Of a DNA stretch of 64,000 nt, positions 8,801 to 17,707 are shown piece by piece. The notes under the pieces were generated by a model. The model made no database searches. It was not told the DNA's origin and worked only from the letters and a program-made list of their open reading frames with translations. Both the position numbers and the translations under genes were made by a program. Positions within the stretch are counted from its first letter, which is position 1; each line of letters starts with the position of its first letter. The DNA is from Paraburkholderia bryophila (lineage in GTDB: Bacteria; Pseudomonadota; Gammaproteobacteria; Burkholderiales; Burkholderiaceae), in contig NZ_QLTK01000013.1 in assembly GCF_003269035.1 (NCBI RefSeq), forward strand, positions 1 through 64,000, written 5' to 3'.

Positions 8801-9920
8801 GCTGGCGAAGGGCACGAAGATCGAACAGGCTTACCTGCAAGATCTGGATCACTACCACTGGTTCGACATCCGCCTCGCGGACGAAGAAGCAGCGGCACAG
8901 CTCGAAGCGATCAAGGACTCGATCGAACAGAAGCGTCATCAGTTCGACCTGGCGTTCGAAGAAAAGCGCAAGAAGCTTACGCAGGGCGACGAATTGCCGC
9001 CGGGCGTGCTGAAGATGGTCAAGGTGTATCTGGCAGTCAAGCGCCGTCTGCAGCCTGGCGACAAGATGGCCGGTCGTCACGGTAACAAGGGTGTCGTGTC
9101 GAAGATCGTGCCGATCGAAGACATGCCGTACATGGCCGACGGCCGTCCGGCTGACGTCGTTCTGAACCCGCTCGGCGTGCCGTCGCGGATGAACGTGGGT
9201 CAGGTTCTCGAAGTGCATCTGGGTTGGGCCGCGAAGGGTCTGGGCTGGCGTATCGGCGAAATGCTGCAACGTCAGGCGAAGATCGCTGAACTGCGCGAAT
9301 TCCTGATCAAGATCTACAACGAGTCGGGCCGCGCCGAAGAGCTAGACAGCTTCACCGACGACGAAATCGTCGAACTGGCAAAGAACCTGCGCGAAGGCGT
9401 GCCGTTTGCAACGCCGGTGTTCGACGGTGCGACGGAAGAGGAAATGTCGCGCGCGCTGGATCTGGCATTCCCGGACGACATCGCGAAGAACCTCGGCATG
9501 ACGCCGTCGAAGAATCAGGTTCGTCTGTACGACGGCCGCACGGGCGAGATGTTCGAACGTACGGTGACGGTCGGCTACATGCATTACCTGAAGCTGCACC
9601 ACCTGGTCGACGACAAGATGCACGCGCGTTCCACGGGCCCGTACTCGCTCGTGACGCAGCAGCCGTTGGGCGGTAAGGCGCAGTTCGGTGGCCAGCGTTT
9701 CGGTGAAATGGAAGTGTGGGCGCTCGAAGCGTACGGCGCATCGTACGTGCTGCAAGAAATGCTGACGGTGAAGTCGGATGACGTGACAGGCCGGACCAAG
9801 GTGTATGAGAACCTGGTCAAGGGCGATCACGTGATCGATGCAGGCATGCCGGAATCCTTCAACGTGTTGGTGAAGGAAATCCGCTCGCTGGGTATCGACA
9901 TCGACCTCGACCGCAACTAA
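5814..9920 (+). CDS. rpoB: RNA polymerase subunit beta
   Basis: The beta subunit forms one pincer of RNA polymerase and part of the active site. The 1368-residue protein is near the usual 1340-1370. The rifampicin pocket reads [20 protein letters not shown] then [17 protein letters not shown], which is the sensitive, wild-type form with D, H, R and S at the common resistance positions. The conserved C-terminal clamp region [17 protein letters not shown] is present. GGAG at 5805-5808 supports the ATG, and rpoC follows after 21 bases. Confidence 0.99.
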   Translation: [1368 protein letters not shown]

Positions 9921-9941
9921 TCGGACTACGGAGAGAAGGCA

Positions 9942-12900
9942 ATGAAAGCTCTGCTCGATCTATTCAAGCAAGTCCAACAACCCGAAGTTTTTGACGCGAT
10001 CAAGATCGGTCTGGCATCGCCGGACAAGATCCGTTCGTGGTCGTTCGGCGAAGTGAAGAAGCCGGAAACCATCAACTACCGGACGTTCAAGCCGGAACGC
10101 GATGGCCTGTTCTGCGCGAAGATCTTCGGGCCGATCAAAGACTACGAATGCCTTTGCGGCAAGTACAAGCGCCTGAAGCATCGTGGCGTGATCTGCGAGA
10201 AGTGCGGCGTCGAAGTGACGCTGGCGAAGGTGCGTCGCGAACGGATGGGGCACATCGAGTTGGCCTCGCCGGTCGCTCACATCTGGTTCCTGAAGTCGCT
10301 GCCGTCGCGTCTGGGCATGGTGCTCGACATGACGCTGCGCGACATCGAACGCGTGCTGTACTTCGAAGCCTATGTGGTGATCGATCCGGGCATGACGCCG
10401 CTGAAAGCGCGGCAGATCATGACCGAAGAGGATTACTACAACAAGGTCGAAGAATACGGTGACGAGTTCCGTGCCGAGATGGGCGCAGAAGGCGTTCGCG
10501 AGCTGCTGCGCGCGATCAACATCGACGAACAGGTCGAGATGCTGCGCACCGAACTCAAGAACACGGGTTCGGAAGCGAAGATCAAGAAGTACGCGAAGCG
10601 CCTGAAGGTGCTCGAGGCTTTCCAGCGTTCGGGCATCAAGCCTGACTGGATGGTGCTCGAAGTGCTGCCGGTGCTGCCGCCGGAACTGCGTCCGCTGGTG
10701 CCGCTGGACGGCGGCCGTTTCGCGACGTCGGACCTGAACGACCTGTATCGCCGTGTGATCAACCGTAACAACCGGTTGAAGCGTCTGCTCGAATTGAAGG
10801 CGCCTGAAATCATCGTCCGCAACGAAAAGCGGATGCTGCAGGAAGCTGTCGATTCGCTGCTCGACAACGGTCGTCGTGGCAAGGCCATGACCGGCGCAAA
10901 CAAGCGTCCGTTGAAGTCGCTCGCTGACATGATCAAGGGTAAGGGCGGTCGTTTCCGTCAGAACTTGCTCGGTAAGCGCGTTGACTATTCGGGCCGTTCG
11001 GTGATCGTGGTCGGCCCGACGCTCAAGCTGCATCAGTGCGGTCTGCCGAAGCTGATGGCGCTCGAACTGTTCAAGCCGTTCATCTTCAACAAGCTTGAAG
11101 TGATGGGTGTCGCTACCACCATCAAGGCTGCGAAGAAGGAAGTCGAGAACCAGACGCCGGTGGTGTGGGACATCCTCGAAGAGGTGATCCGCGAACATCC
11201 GGTCATGCTGAATCGCGCGCCGACGCTGCACCGTCTTGGCATTCAGGCTTTCGAGCCGGTGTTGATCGAAGGCAAGGCGATCCAGCTGCACCCGCTCGTT
11301 TGCGCGGCGTTCAACGCCGACTTCGACGGTGACCAGATGGCTGTTCACGTGCCGCTGTCGCTGGAAGCGCAGATGGAAGCGCGCACGCTGATGCTGGCGT
11401 CGAACAACGTCCTGTTCCCGGCCAACGGCGATCCGTCGATCGTGCCGTCGCAGGATATCGTGCTCGGCTTGTACTACGCGACCCGCGAAGCGGTGAACGG
11501 CAAGGGCGAAGGCCTGACGTTCACGGGCGTCTCGGAAGCGCTGCGTGCTTACGAGAACAAGGAAGTCGAGCTGGCCTCGCGCGTCAACGTGCGGATCACG
11601 GAAATGGTCCACAACGAAGACAAGTCGGAAGGCGCGCCGGCGTTCGTGCCGAAGATCACGCTGTATGCAACTACCGTTGGCCGTTCGATTCTGTCGGAAA
11701 TTCTGCCGCCGGGTCTGCCGTTCTCGGTGCTGAACAAGCCGCTGAAGAAGAAGGAAATCTCGCGCCTGATCAACACCGCGTTCCGCAAGTGCGGTCTGCG
11801 TGAAACGGTGATTTTCGCCGATCAGTTGATGCAGTCGGGTTTCCGTCTGGCAACGCGCGCTGGTATCTCGATCTGCGTCGACGACATGCTCGTGCCGCCG
11901 CAGAAGGAAACCATCGTCGGCGACGCCGCAAAGAAGGTGAAGGAATACGACCGCCAGTACATGTCGGGTCTCGTCACGTCGCAAGAGCGCTACAACAACG
12001 TGGTCGACATCTGGTCGGCAACGTCGGAAGCGGTCGGCAAGGCGATGATGGAGCAGCTGTCGACGGAACCGGTAGTCGATCGCGACGGCAACGAAACGCG
12101 TCAGGAATCGTTCAACTCCATCTACATGATGGCGGACTCGGGTGCTCGTGGTTCGGCAGTTCAGATTCGTCAGCTGGCCGGTATGCGTGGCCTGATGGCG
12201 AAGCCGGACGGCTCGATCATCGAAACGCCGATTACGGCGAACTTCCGTGAAGGCCTGAACGTGTTGCAGTACTTCATCTCGACCCACGGCGCACGTAAGG
12301 GTCTGGCTGATACGGCACTGAAGACGGCAAACTCGGGTTACCTGACGCGTCGTCTGGTCGACGTGACGCAAGATCTGGTGGTGGTCGAGGACGATTGCGG
12401 TACGTCCAACGGCGTCGCCATGAAGGCGTTGGTCGAAGGTGGTGAAGTCGTCGAAGCGCTGCGTGACCGTATCCTGGGTCGCGTGACGGTGGCTGACGTC
12501 GTCAATCCGGAAACGCAGGAAACGTTGTACGAGACGGGCACCCTGCTCGACGAAGACGCGGTCGAGGAAATCGAACGCCTCGGCATCGATGAAGTGCGCG
12601 TGCGTACGCCGCTGACTTGCGAAACGCGTTACGGCCTGTGCGCAGCCTGCTACGGCCGCGACCTGGGCCGCGGCTCGTCGGTCAACGTCGGTGAAGCAGT
12701 CGGCGTGATCGCCGCGCAGTCGATCGGTGAACCGGGCACGCAGCTCACGATGCGGACGTTCCACATTGGTGGTGCGGCATCGCGTGCGGCAGTGGCTTCG
12801 TCGGTTGAAGCGAAGTCGAACGGTACGGTGCGTTTCACGGCAACGATGCGTTACGTCACCAACGCGAAGGGCGAGCAGATCGTCATCTCGCGTTCGGGTG

Positions 12901-14180
12901 AAGCGATGATCACCGACGACCACGGTCGCGAGCGCGAACGTCACAAGGTGCCGTACGGCGCGACGCTGTTGCAACTGGACGGCGCGCAGATCAAGGCCGG
13001 CACGCAATTGGCGCAGTGGGATCCGCTGACGCGTCCGATCATCACCGAGTGGGGCGGTACGGTGAAGTTCGAAAACGTCGAAGAAGGCGTGACGGTTGCG
13101 AAGCAGATCGACGATGTGACGGGTCTCTCCACGCTGGTCGTGATCGACGTGAAGCGCCGTGGCTCGCAAGCTGCGAAGACGGTGCGTCCGCAGGTCAAGC
13201 TGCTCGACGCGAACGGCGACGAAGTCAAGATCCCGAACACCGAGCACTCGGTGCAGATCGGCTTCCAGGTCGGCGCTCTGATCACCGTGAAGGACGGTCA
13301 GCAAGTGCAGGTCGGTGAAGTGCTCGCACGGATCCCGGTTGAATCGCAGAAAACGCGTGACATTACCGGTGGTCTGCCGCGTGTGGCCGAACTGTTCGAA
13401 GCGCGCTCGCCGAAGGACGCTGGCATTCTGGCGGAAGTCACGGGCACGACGTCGTTCGGTAAGGACACGAAGGGCAAGCAGCGTCTCGTTATCACGGACC
13501 TCGAGGGCAACCAGCACGAGTTCCTGATCGCGAAGGAAAAGCAGGTTCTGGTGCACGATGGTCAAGTCGTCAACAAGGGCGAAATGATTGTCGACGGGCC
13601 GGCTGATCCGCACGACATTCTGCGTTTGCAGGGCGTCGAAGCGCTGGCGCGTTACATCGTGGACGAAGTGCAGGACGTGTATCGTCTGCAGGGCGTGAAG
13701 ATCAATGACAAGCACATTGAAGTGATCGTCCGTCAGATGCTGCGCCGTGTGCAGATCGTCGATAACGGTGACACGCGTTTCATCATGGGCGAACAAGTCG
13801 AGCGGTCGGACATGCTCGACGAGAACGACCGGATGGCTGCGGAAGACAAGATCCCGGCAACGTACGAAAACGTCTTGCTCGGTATCACGAAGGCGTCGCT
13901 GTCCACCGATTCGTTCATCTCGGCGGCATCGTTCCAGGAAACGACCCGCGTGCTGACCGAAGCGGCGATCATGGGCAAGCGCGACGACCTGCGTGGTCTG
14001 AAGGAAAACGTGATCGTCGGCCGTCTGATTCCGGCCGGTACGGGTCTCGCGTTCCACAAGGCACGCAAGAGCAAGGAACTGTCCGACCGCGAGCGTTTCG
14101 ATCAGATCGCAGCGGAAGAGTCGTTCGAATTCGGTACGCCGGAAACCCCGGCTGCCGAGCAGCAGCACTCTGGCGAATAA
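9942..14180 (+). CDS. rpoC: RNA polymerase subunit beta'
   Basis: The beta' subunit carries the catalytic magnesium site and the clamp. The 1412-residue protein has the N-terminal zinc cluster (CLCGKYKRLKHRGVICEKCG near residue 70), the catalytic NADFDGDQM motif near 458 and the second zinc cluster with CGTSNG and CETRYGLCAACYG near 814-905. GGAGAG lies just before the ATG. It is the last gene of the rplKAJL-rpoBC group and is followed by a strong terminator. Confidence 0.99.
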   Translation: MKALLDLFKQVQQPEVFDAIKIGLASPDKIRSWSFGEVKKPETINYRTFKPERDGLFCAKIFGPIKDYECLCGKYKRLKHRGVICEKCGVEVTLAKVRRERMGHIELASPVAHIWFLKSLPSRLGMVLDMTLRDIERVLYFEAYVVIDPGMTPLKARQIMTEEDYYNKVEEYGDEFRAEMGAEGVRELLRAINIDEQVEMLRTELKNTGSEAKIKKYAKRLKVLEAFQRSGIKPDWMVLEVLPVLPPELRPLVPLDGGRFATSDLNDLYRRVINRNNRLKRLLELKAPEIIVRNEKRMLQEAVDSLLDNGRRGKAMTGANKRPLKSLADMIKGKGGRFRQNLLGKRVDYSGRSVIVVGPTLKLHQCGLPKLMALELFKPFIFNKLEVMGVATTIKAAKKEVENQTPVVWDILEEVIREHPVMLNRAPTLHRLGIQAFEPVLIEGKAIQLHPLVCAAFNADFDGDQMAVHVPLSLEAQMEARTLMLASNNVLFPANGDPSIVPSQDIVLGLYYATREAVNGKGEGLTFTGVSEALRAYENKEVELASRVNVRITEMVHNEDKSEGAPAFVPKITLYATTVGRSILSEILPPGLPFSVLNKPLKKKEISRLINTAFRKCGLRETVIFADQLMQSGFRLATRAGISICVDDMLVPPQKETIVGDAAKKVKEYDRQYMSGLVTSQERYNNVVDIWSATSEAVGKAMMEQLSTEPVVDRDGNETRQESFNSIYMMADSGARGSAVQIRQLAGMRGLMAKPDGSIIETPITANFREGLNVLQYFISTHGARKGLADTALKTANSGYLTRRLVDVTQDLVVVEDDCGTSNGVAMKALVEGGEVVEALRDRILGRVTVADVVNPETQETLYETGTLLDEDAVEEIERLGIDEVRVRTPLTCETRYGLCAACYGRDLGRGSSVNVGEAVGVIAAQSIGEPGTQLTMRTFHIGGAASRAAVASSVEAKSNGTVRFTATMRYVTNAKGEQIVISRSGEAMITDDHGRERERHKVPYGATLLQLDGAQIKAGTQLAQWDPLTRPIITEWGGTVKFENVEEGVTVAKQIDDVTGLSTLVVIDVKRRGSQAAKTVRPQVKLLDANGDEVKIPNTEHSVQIGFQVGALITVKDGQQVQVGEVLARIPVESQKTRDITGGLPRVAELFEARSPKDAGILAEVTGTTSFGKDTKGKQRLVITDLEGNQHEFLIAKEKQVLVHDGQVVNKGEMIVDGPADPHDILRLQGVEALARYIVDEVQDVYRLQGVKINDKHIEVIVRQMLRRVQIVDNGDTRFIMGEQVERSDMLDENDRMAAEDKIPATYENVLLGITKASLSTDSFISAASFQETTRVLTEAAIMGKRDDLRGLKENVIVGRLIPAGTGLAFHKARKSKELSDRERFDQIAAEESFEFGTPETPAAEQQHSGE

Positions 14181-14217
14181 GTGCAGGCGGCGAGAGCCGC
14201 TTTCACTGAACGCTGAT

Positions 14218-14251
14218 AAAACCGCCCGGTTTCGACCGGGCGGTTTTTTTT
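14218..14251 (+). terminator. rpoC terminator
   Basis: A perfect 10-bp stem ACCGCCCGGT (14221-14230) with ACCGGGCGGT (14235-14244) is closed by the very stable TTCG tetraloop and followed by eight T. Flanking A residues extend the pairing. It ends the rpoBC transcript before recQ. Confidence 0.95.
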
Positions 14252-14478
14252 CGCCTTTTGATCGGGCGCGTCATTTGCCGGCAGTCGATTTGACGCAGCG
14301 CTGTTAGTCTCCGCTCAGTCATGGTCATGGGAAAAGACATGGCGAGATTGGGCGATTCGCACACACGCATCTTCAGATTTCCTAAGCCGAACGGCTAACG
14401 CGTGCAAACGTTTCGGGCGGCGTGCCGAGGGGTTGGTAAAATCCGCCCACCGGCATCGCGCTGTCCAACCTCTATCTC

Positions 14479-16326
14479 ATGTCCCGTTCGCTCCAGATCC
14501 TCAACGAAGTCTTCGGCTATCCCGCGTTCAGGGGGCAGCAGGGCGAAATTGTCGAGCATGTCTCGGCCGGCGGCGACTGTCTGGTGCTGATGCCCACCGG
14601 CGGCGGCAAGTCGTTGTGTTATCAGATTCCTTCCCTGGTACGCCGCGAAGGCGGATTCGGCACGGGCATTGTCGTTTCTCCGCTGATCGCGTTGATGCAG
14701 GACCAGGTGGCGGCGCTCACCGAAGTGGGCGTGCGCGCAGCCTATCTGAACTCGACACTGTCGAGCGCCGAGGCAATGGCGACCGAGCGCGCGTTGCGCG
14801 AAGGCGAGATCGACCTGCTTTACGTGGCGCCCGAACGTTTGATGACGCCGCGTTTCCAGGAATTGCTTGAGCGCACGCGTATCGGCCTGTTCGCGATCGA
14901 CGAAGCCCATTGCGTATCGCAATGGGGGCACGATTTCCGTCCTGAATATATTCAGCTGTCGGTATTGCACGAGCGCTTCCCGAATGTGCCGCGCATCGCG
15001 CTCACGGCTACCGCTGACGACATTACGCGCGACGAGATCATCCATCGTCTGGCGCTAGACGATGCGCGCATTTTCGTGTCGAGCTTCGATCGCCCGAACA
15101 TCCGCTATCGCATCGTCGAAAAGGACAACGCGCGCACGCAGTTGCTCGACTTCATCCGCGCCGAGCATTCGAGGCCGGACGGCACCACCGACGCCGGCGT
15201 CGTCTATTGCCTGTCGCGTCGCAAGGTGGAAGAAACGGCGGAATGGCTCAAAGAGAAGGGCATGCGCGCACTGCCTTATCACGCCGGCATGGAGTTCGAA
15301 ATCCGCCAGAAACATCAGGAAATGTTCCAGCGGGAGGAAGGCATCGTGATGTGCGCGACGATTGCGTTCGGCATGGGCATCGACAAACCGGACGTGCGCT
15401 TTGTCGCGCATCTGGACTTACCGAAGAGCGTCGAGGGCTATTACCAGGAAACCGGGCGCGCGGGCCGCGACGGCATGCCGGCGAACGCGTGGATGGCCTA
15501 CGGTCTCGGCGACGTCGTGCAGCAGCGCAAAATGATCGACGAATCCGATGCGGACGACGCCCACAAGCGCGTGCAAACCGGCAAGCTCGACGCGTTGCTC
15601 GGTCTGTGTGAAGCCGCGACTTGCCGTCGGGTGCGCTTGCTCGCTTATTTCGGCGAGACGAGCAAGCCTTGCGGCAATTGCGACAACTGTATTGAGCCGC
15701 CAGACACATGGGACGCGACGCGTGAGGCGCAGATGGCGCTTTCCTGTGTATTTCGCGCGCAGCGAGCGAGCGGCTTTCATTTCGGCGCCGGGCATCTGAT
15801 TGACATCCTGCGCGGCAACCGCAGCGAAAAGATCATGCAGCGCGGCCACGAGAAGCTGACCACGTTTGGAATCGGCGCGTCGTTGGGCGAGCCGGAATGG
15901 CGTGCGGTGTTCCGCCAACTGGTTGCGTTCGGCTACCTCACCGTGGATCACGAAGGTTTCGGCTCGCTGGTCCTGACCGAGGCCAGCAAGCCGGTGCTCA
16001 AAGGCGAACAGAACGTCACCATGCGCCGCTATGTGAAACCCACACGTAGCCGCCAGTCGTCCGCGCGTACCAGTGAGCGCGCCGACCCGACTATCGGTAT
16101 GGGGCCGCGTGAACGCGCACGCTGGGAGCGTCTACGCACGTGGCGTACCGAAACGGCGAAGAGCGACGGCGTGCCCGCCTACGTGATTTTCCACGACGCG
16201 ACGCTCGCGGAAATCGCTCGTAACGGCCCCGATTCCATTGAGGATCTGCGTGGCATACCCGGTATGGGCGTGCGTAAACTCGACCGTTTCGGCGACGAAT
16301 TGCTCGAAGTCGTCGCGGCTGACTAA
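14479..16326 (+). CDS. recQ: ATP-dependent DNA helicase RecQ
   Basis: RecQ unwinds DNA 3' to 5' in recombination and replication fork repair. The 615 residues show Walker A TGGGKS (40-45), a DEAH box near 142, helicase motif VI QETGRAGRDG near 330, and the zinc cluster with C-x-x-C-x-x-C (KPCGNCDNC near 395-403). A winged helix follows, and an HRDC domain lies near 535-612. The Burkholderia-like sequence and codon use match the neighbours. It stands alone between the rpoC terminator and the str promoter. No convincing promoter of its own is visible. Confidence 0.97.
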   Translation: MSRSLQILNEVFGYPAFRGQQGEIVEHVSAGGDCLVLMPTGGGKSLCYQIPSLVRREGGFGTGIVVSPLIALMQDQVAALTEVGVRAAYLNSTLSSAEAMATERALREGEIDLLYVAPERLMTPRFQELLERTRIGLFAIDEAHCVSQWGHDFRPEYIQLSVLHERFPNVPRIALTATADDITRDEIIHRLALDDARIFVSSFDRPNIRYRIVEKDNARTQLLDFIRAEHSRPDGTTDAGVVYCLSRRKVEETAEWLKEKGMRALPYHAGMEFEIRQKHQEMFQREEGIVMCATIAFGMGIDKPDVRFVAHLDLPKSVEGYYQETGRAGRDGMPANAWMAYGLGDVVQQRKMIDESDADDAHKRVQTGKLDALLGLCEAATCRRVRLLAYFGETSKPCGNCDNCIEPPDTWDATREAQMALSCVFRAQRASGFHFGAGHLIDILRGNRSEKIMQRGHEKLTTFGIGASLGEPEWRAVFRQLVAFGYLTVDHEGFGSLVLTEASKPVLKGEQNVTMRRYVKPTRSRQSSARTSERADPTIGMGPRERARWERLRTWRTETAKSDGVPAYVIFHDATLAEIARNGPDSIEDLRGIPGMGVRKLDRFGDELLEVVAAD

Positions 16327-16378
16327 GGTCCGGTTGCTGTCCTTGCCGCTCGGCAGGGGTGCGAAACATCGCAACCTG

Positions 16379-16408
16379 TTGACTCCCTTAGTATTTTCGG
16401 AATATTAT
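16379..16408 (+). promoter_or_regulatory. Predicted str operon promoter
   Basis: TTGACT (16379-16384) and TATTAT (16403-16408) are 18 bp apart, with transcription expected to start near 16415. The 130-base leader then runs to rpsL. The spacing and base match are good, and the location is right for the rpsL-rpsG-fusA-tuf transcript. Confidence 0.75.
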
Positions 16409-16547
16409 GCTAGGTTCCGGTTCTTGGAATGCCCGCGCGCGAAGATGATTTGTGCGCGAGTAACCGGGTCCGGAAGTTCGATGCGCAATCGTTTCTGCTT
16501 TGCCCGGAAACAGATGCGTCGATTTTGTTCAATTTCAGGAATAAACA

Positions 16548-16928
16548 ATGCCAACCATCAATCAACTGGTTCGCAAAGGCCGCGCGTCGGAAACGACGAA
16601 GAGCAAGAGCCCGGCTTTGCAGGACTGCCCCCAGCGTCGCGGCGTGTGCACCCGTGTGTACACCACGACGCCTAAGAAGCCTAACTCGGCACTCCGTAAG
16701 GTTGCCAAGGTTCGTCTGACGAACGGCTTCGAAGTTATTTCTTACATCGGTGGTGAAGGCCACAACCTGCAGGAACACTCGGTCGTGCTGATTCGTGGCG
16801 GCCGTGTCAAGGACTTGCCGGGTGTGCGTTACCACATGGTTCGCGGCTCGCTGGATACTCAGGGCGTCAAGGATCGTAAGCAAGCTCGCTCGAAGTACGG
16901 TGCGAAGCGTGCCAAGGCTGGCAAGTAA
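16548..16928 (+). CDS. rpsL: 30S ribosomal protein S12
   Basis: S12 (uS12) sits at the decoding centre and is the target of streptomycin resistance mutations. The 126-residue protein starts MPTINQLVRKGR. The two resistance loops TTTPKKPNSALRK (near 40-50) and GGRVKDLPGVRYH (near 84-96) carry the wild-type lysines. It is the first gene of the str cluster, about 140 bases after the predicted promoter. Confidence 0.99.
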   Translation: MPTINQLVRKGRASETTKSKSPALQDCPQRRGVCTRVYTTTPKKPNSALRKVAKVRLTNGFEVISYIGGEGHNLQEHSVVLIRGGRVKDLPGVRYHMVRGSLDTQGVKDRKQARSKYGAKRAKAGK

Positions 16929-17105
16929 TTAGCCGGTCCGTAGTTTTAGGTCGCCTGTAAAGGCGGTATTAGCGGTGGTGCCGGATTCGCCGGTGCTGTC
17001 GAGTAAGTGGTCACCCGACCAGGCTGGTAAGTCGTAAGAGATGAATCGGGTTAGTTGGTGGCCGCGGGGCTGAATAGCTCCAACTGAAAAGTCAAAGGAA
17101 GAAAC

Positions 17106-17576
17106 ATGCCGCGTCGTCGCGAAGTCCCCAAGCGGGAAGTGTTGCCGGATCCGAAATTCGGTAACGTTGATGTAGCTAAGTTCATGAACGTGCTGATGCT
17201 CTCCGGCAAGAAGTCGGTTGCTGAGCGCATTGTGTACGGCGCTTTCGAACAGATCCAGACCAAGGGTGGCAAGGACCCGCTGGAAGTGTTCACGGTAGCG
17301 CTCAACAACGTCAAGCCGGTGGTCGAAGTGAAGAGCCGCCGCGTTGGTGGTGCGAACTATCAGGTTCCGGTCGAAGTGCGCCCGTCGCGTCGTATGGCAT
17401 TGGCGATGCGTTGGCTGCGTGAAGCCGCGAAGAAGCGCAGTGAGAAGTCGATGGCCCTGCGTCTGGCAGGTGAACTCTCCGAAGCGGCCGAAGGCCGTGG
17501 CGGCGCAATGAAGAAGCGCGACGAAGTTCACCGGATGGCAGAAGCCAACAAGGCGTTCTCGCACTTCCGTTTCTAA
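17106..17576 (+). CDS. rpsG: 30S ribosomal protein S7
   Basis: S7 (uS7) nucleates assembly of the small-subunit head and represses its own operon in E. coli. The 156-residue protein begins MPRRREVPKREVLPDPKFG, the family start. It is 177 bases from rpsL, a gap comparable to the E. coli S7 target between these genes. AAAGGAAG upstream supports the ATG. Confidence 0.99.
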   Translation: MPRRREVPKREVLPDPKFGNVDVAKFMNVLMLSGKKSVAERIVYGAFEQIQTKGGKDPLEVFTVALNNVKPVVEVKSRRVGGANYQVPVEVRPSRRMALAMRWLREAAKKRSEKSMALRLAGELSEAAEGRGGAMKKRDEVHRMAEANKAFSHFRF

Positions 17577-17616
17577 GCTTCCCGGTTTCGGGTTAGCAAA
17601 AAACGGAAAGAAATTC

Positions 17617-17648
17617 CGGGCGGGTGCGCTTGCAAAGCGCCTCGCCCG
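17617..17648 (+). terminator. Imperfect hairpin before fusA
   Basis: An imperfect GC-rich hairpin (CGGGCG at 17617 with CGCCCG ending at 17648, and GCGCTT with AAGCGC inside) lies in the 131-base rpsG-fusA gap. The bases after it are TTTGTGTT, not a clean T run. It may dampen but not stop transcription into fusA. Confidence 0.4.
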
Positions 17649-17707
17649 TTTGTGTTACAGCGCGATGGGTATTTTCTCGCATCGCGTCATCCCAATAGAG
17701 GATCAAA

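Noticed and set aside
5913..14168. Very long open frames on the minus strand opposite rpoB and rpoC (over 1100 and 1400 codons)
   Set aside because: They mirror the codon bias of the plus-strand genes, have no matching families and no ribosome sites. Similar frames lie opposite both tuf genes, fusA and mrcA.
14290..14318. TTGACG as a recQ promoter
   Set aside because: No acceptable -10 box occurs at 16-18 bp spacing.
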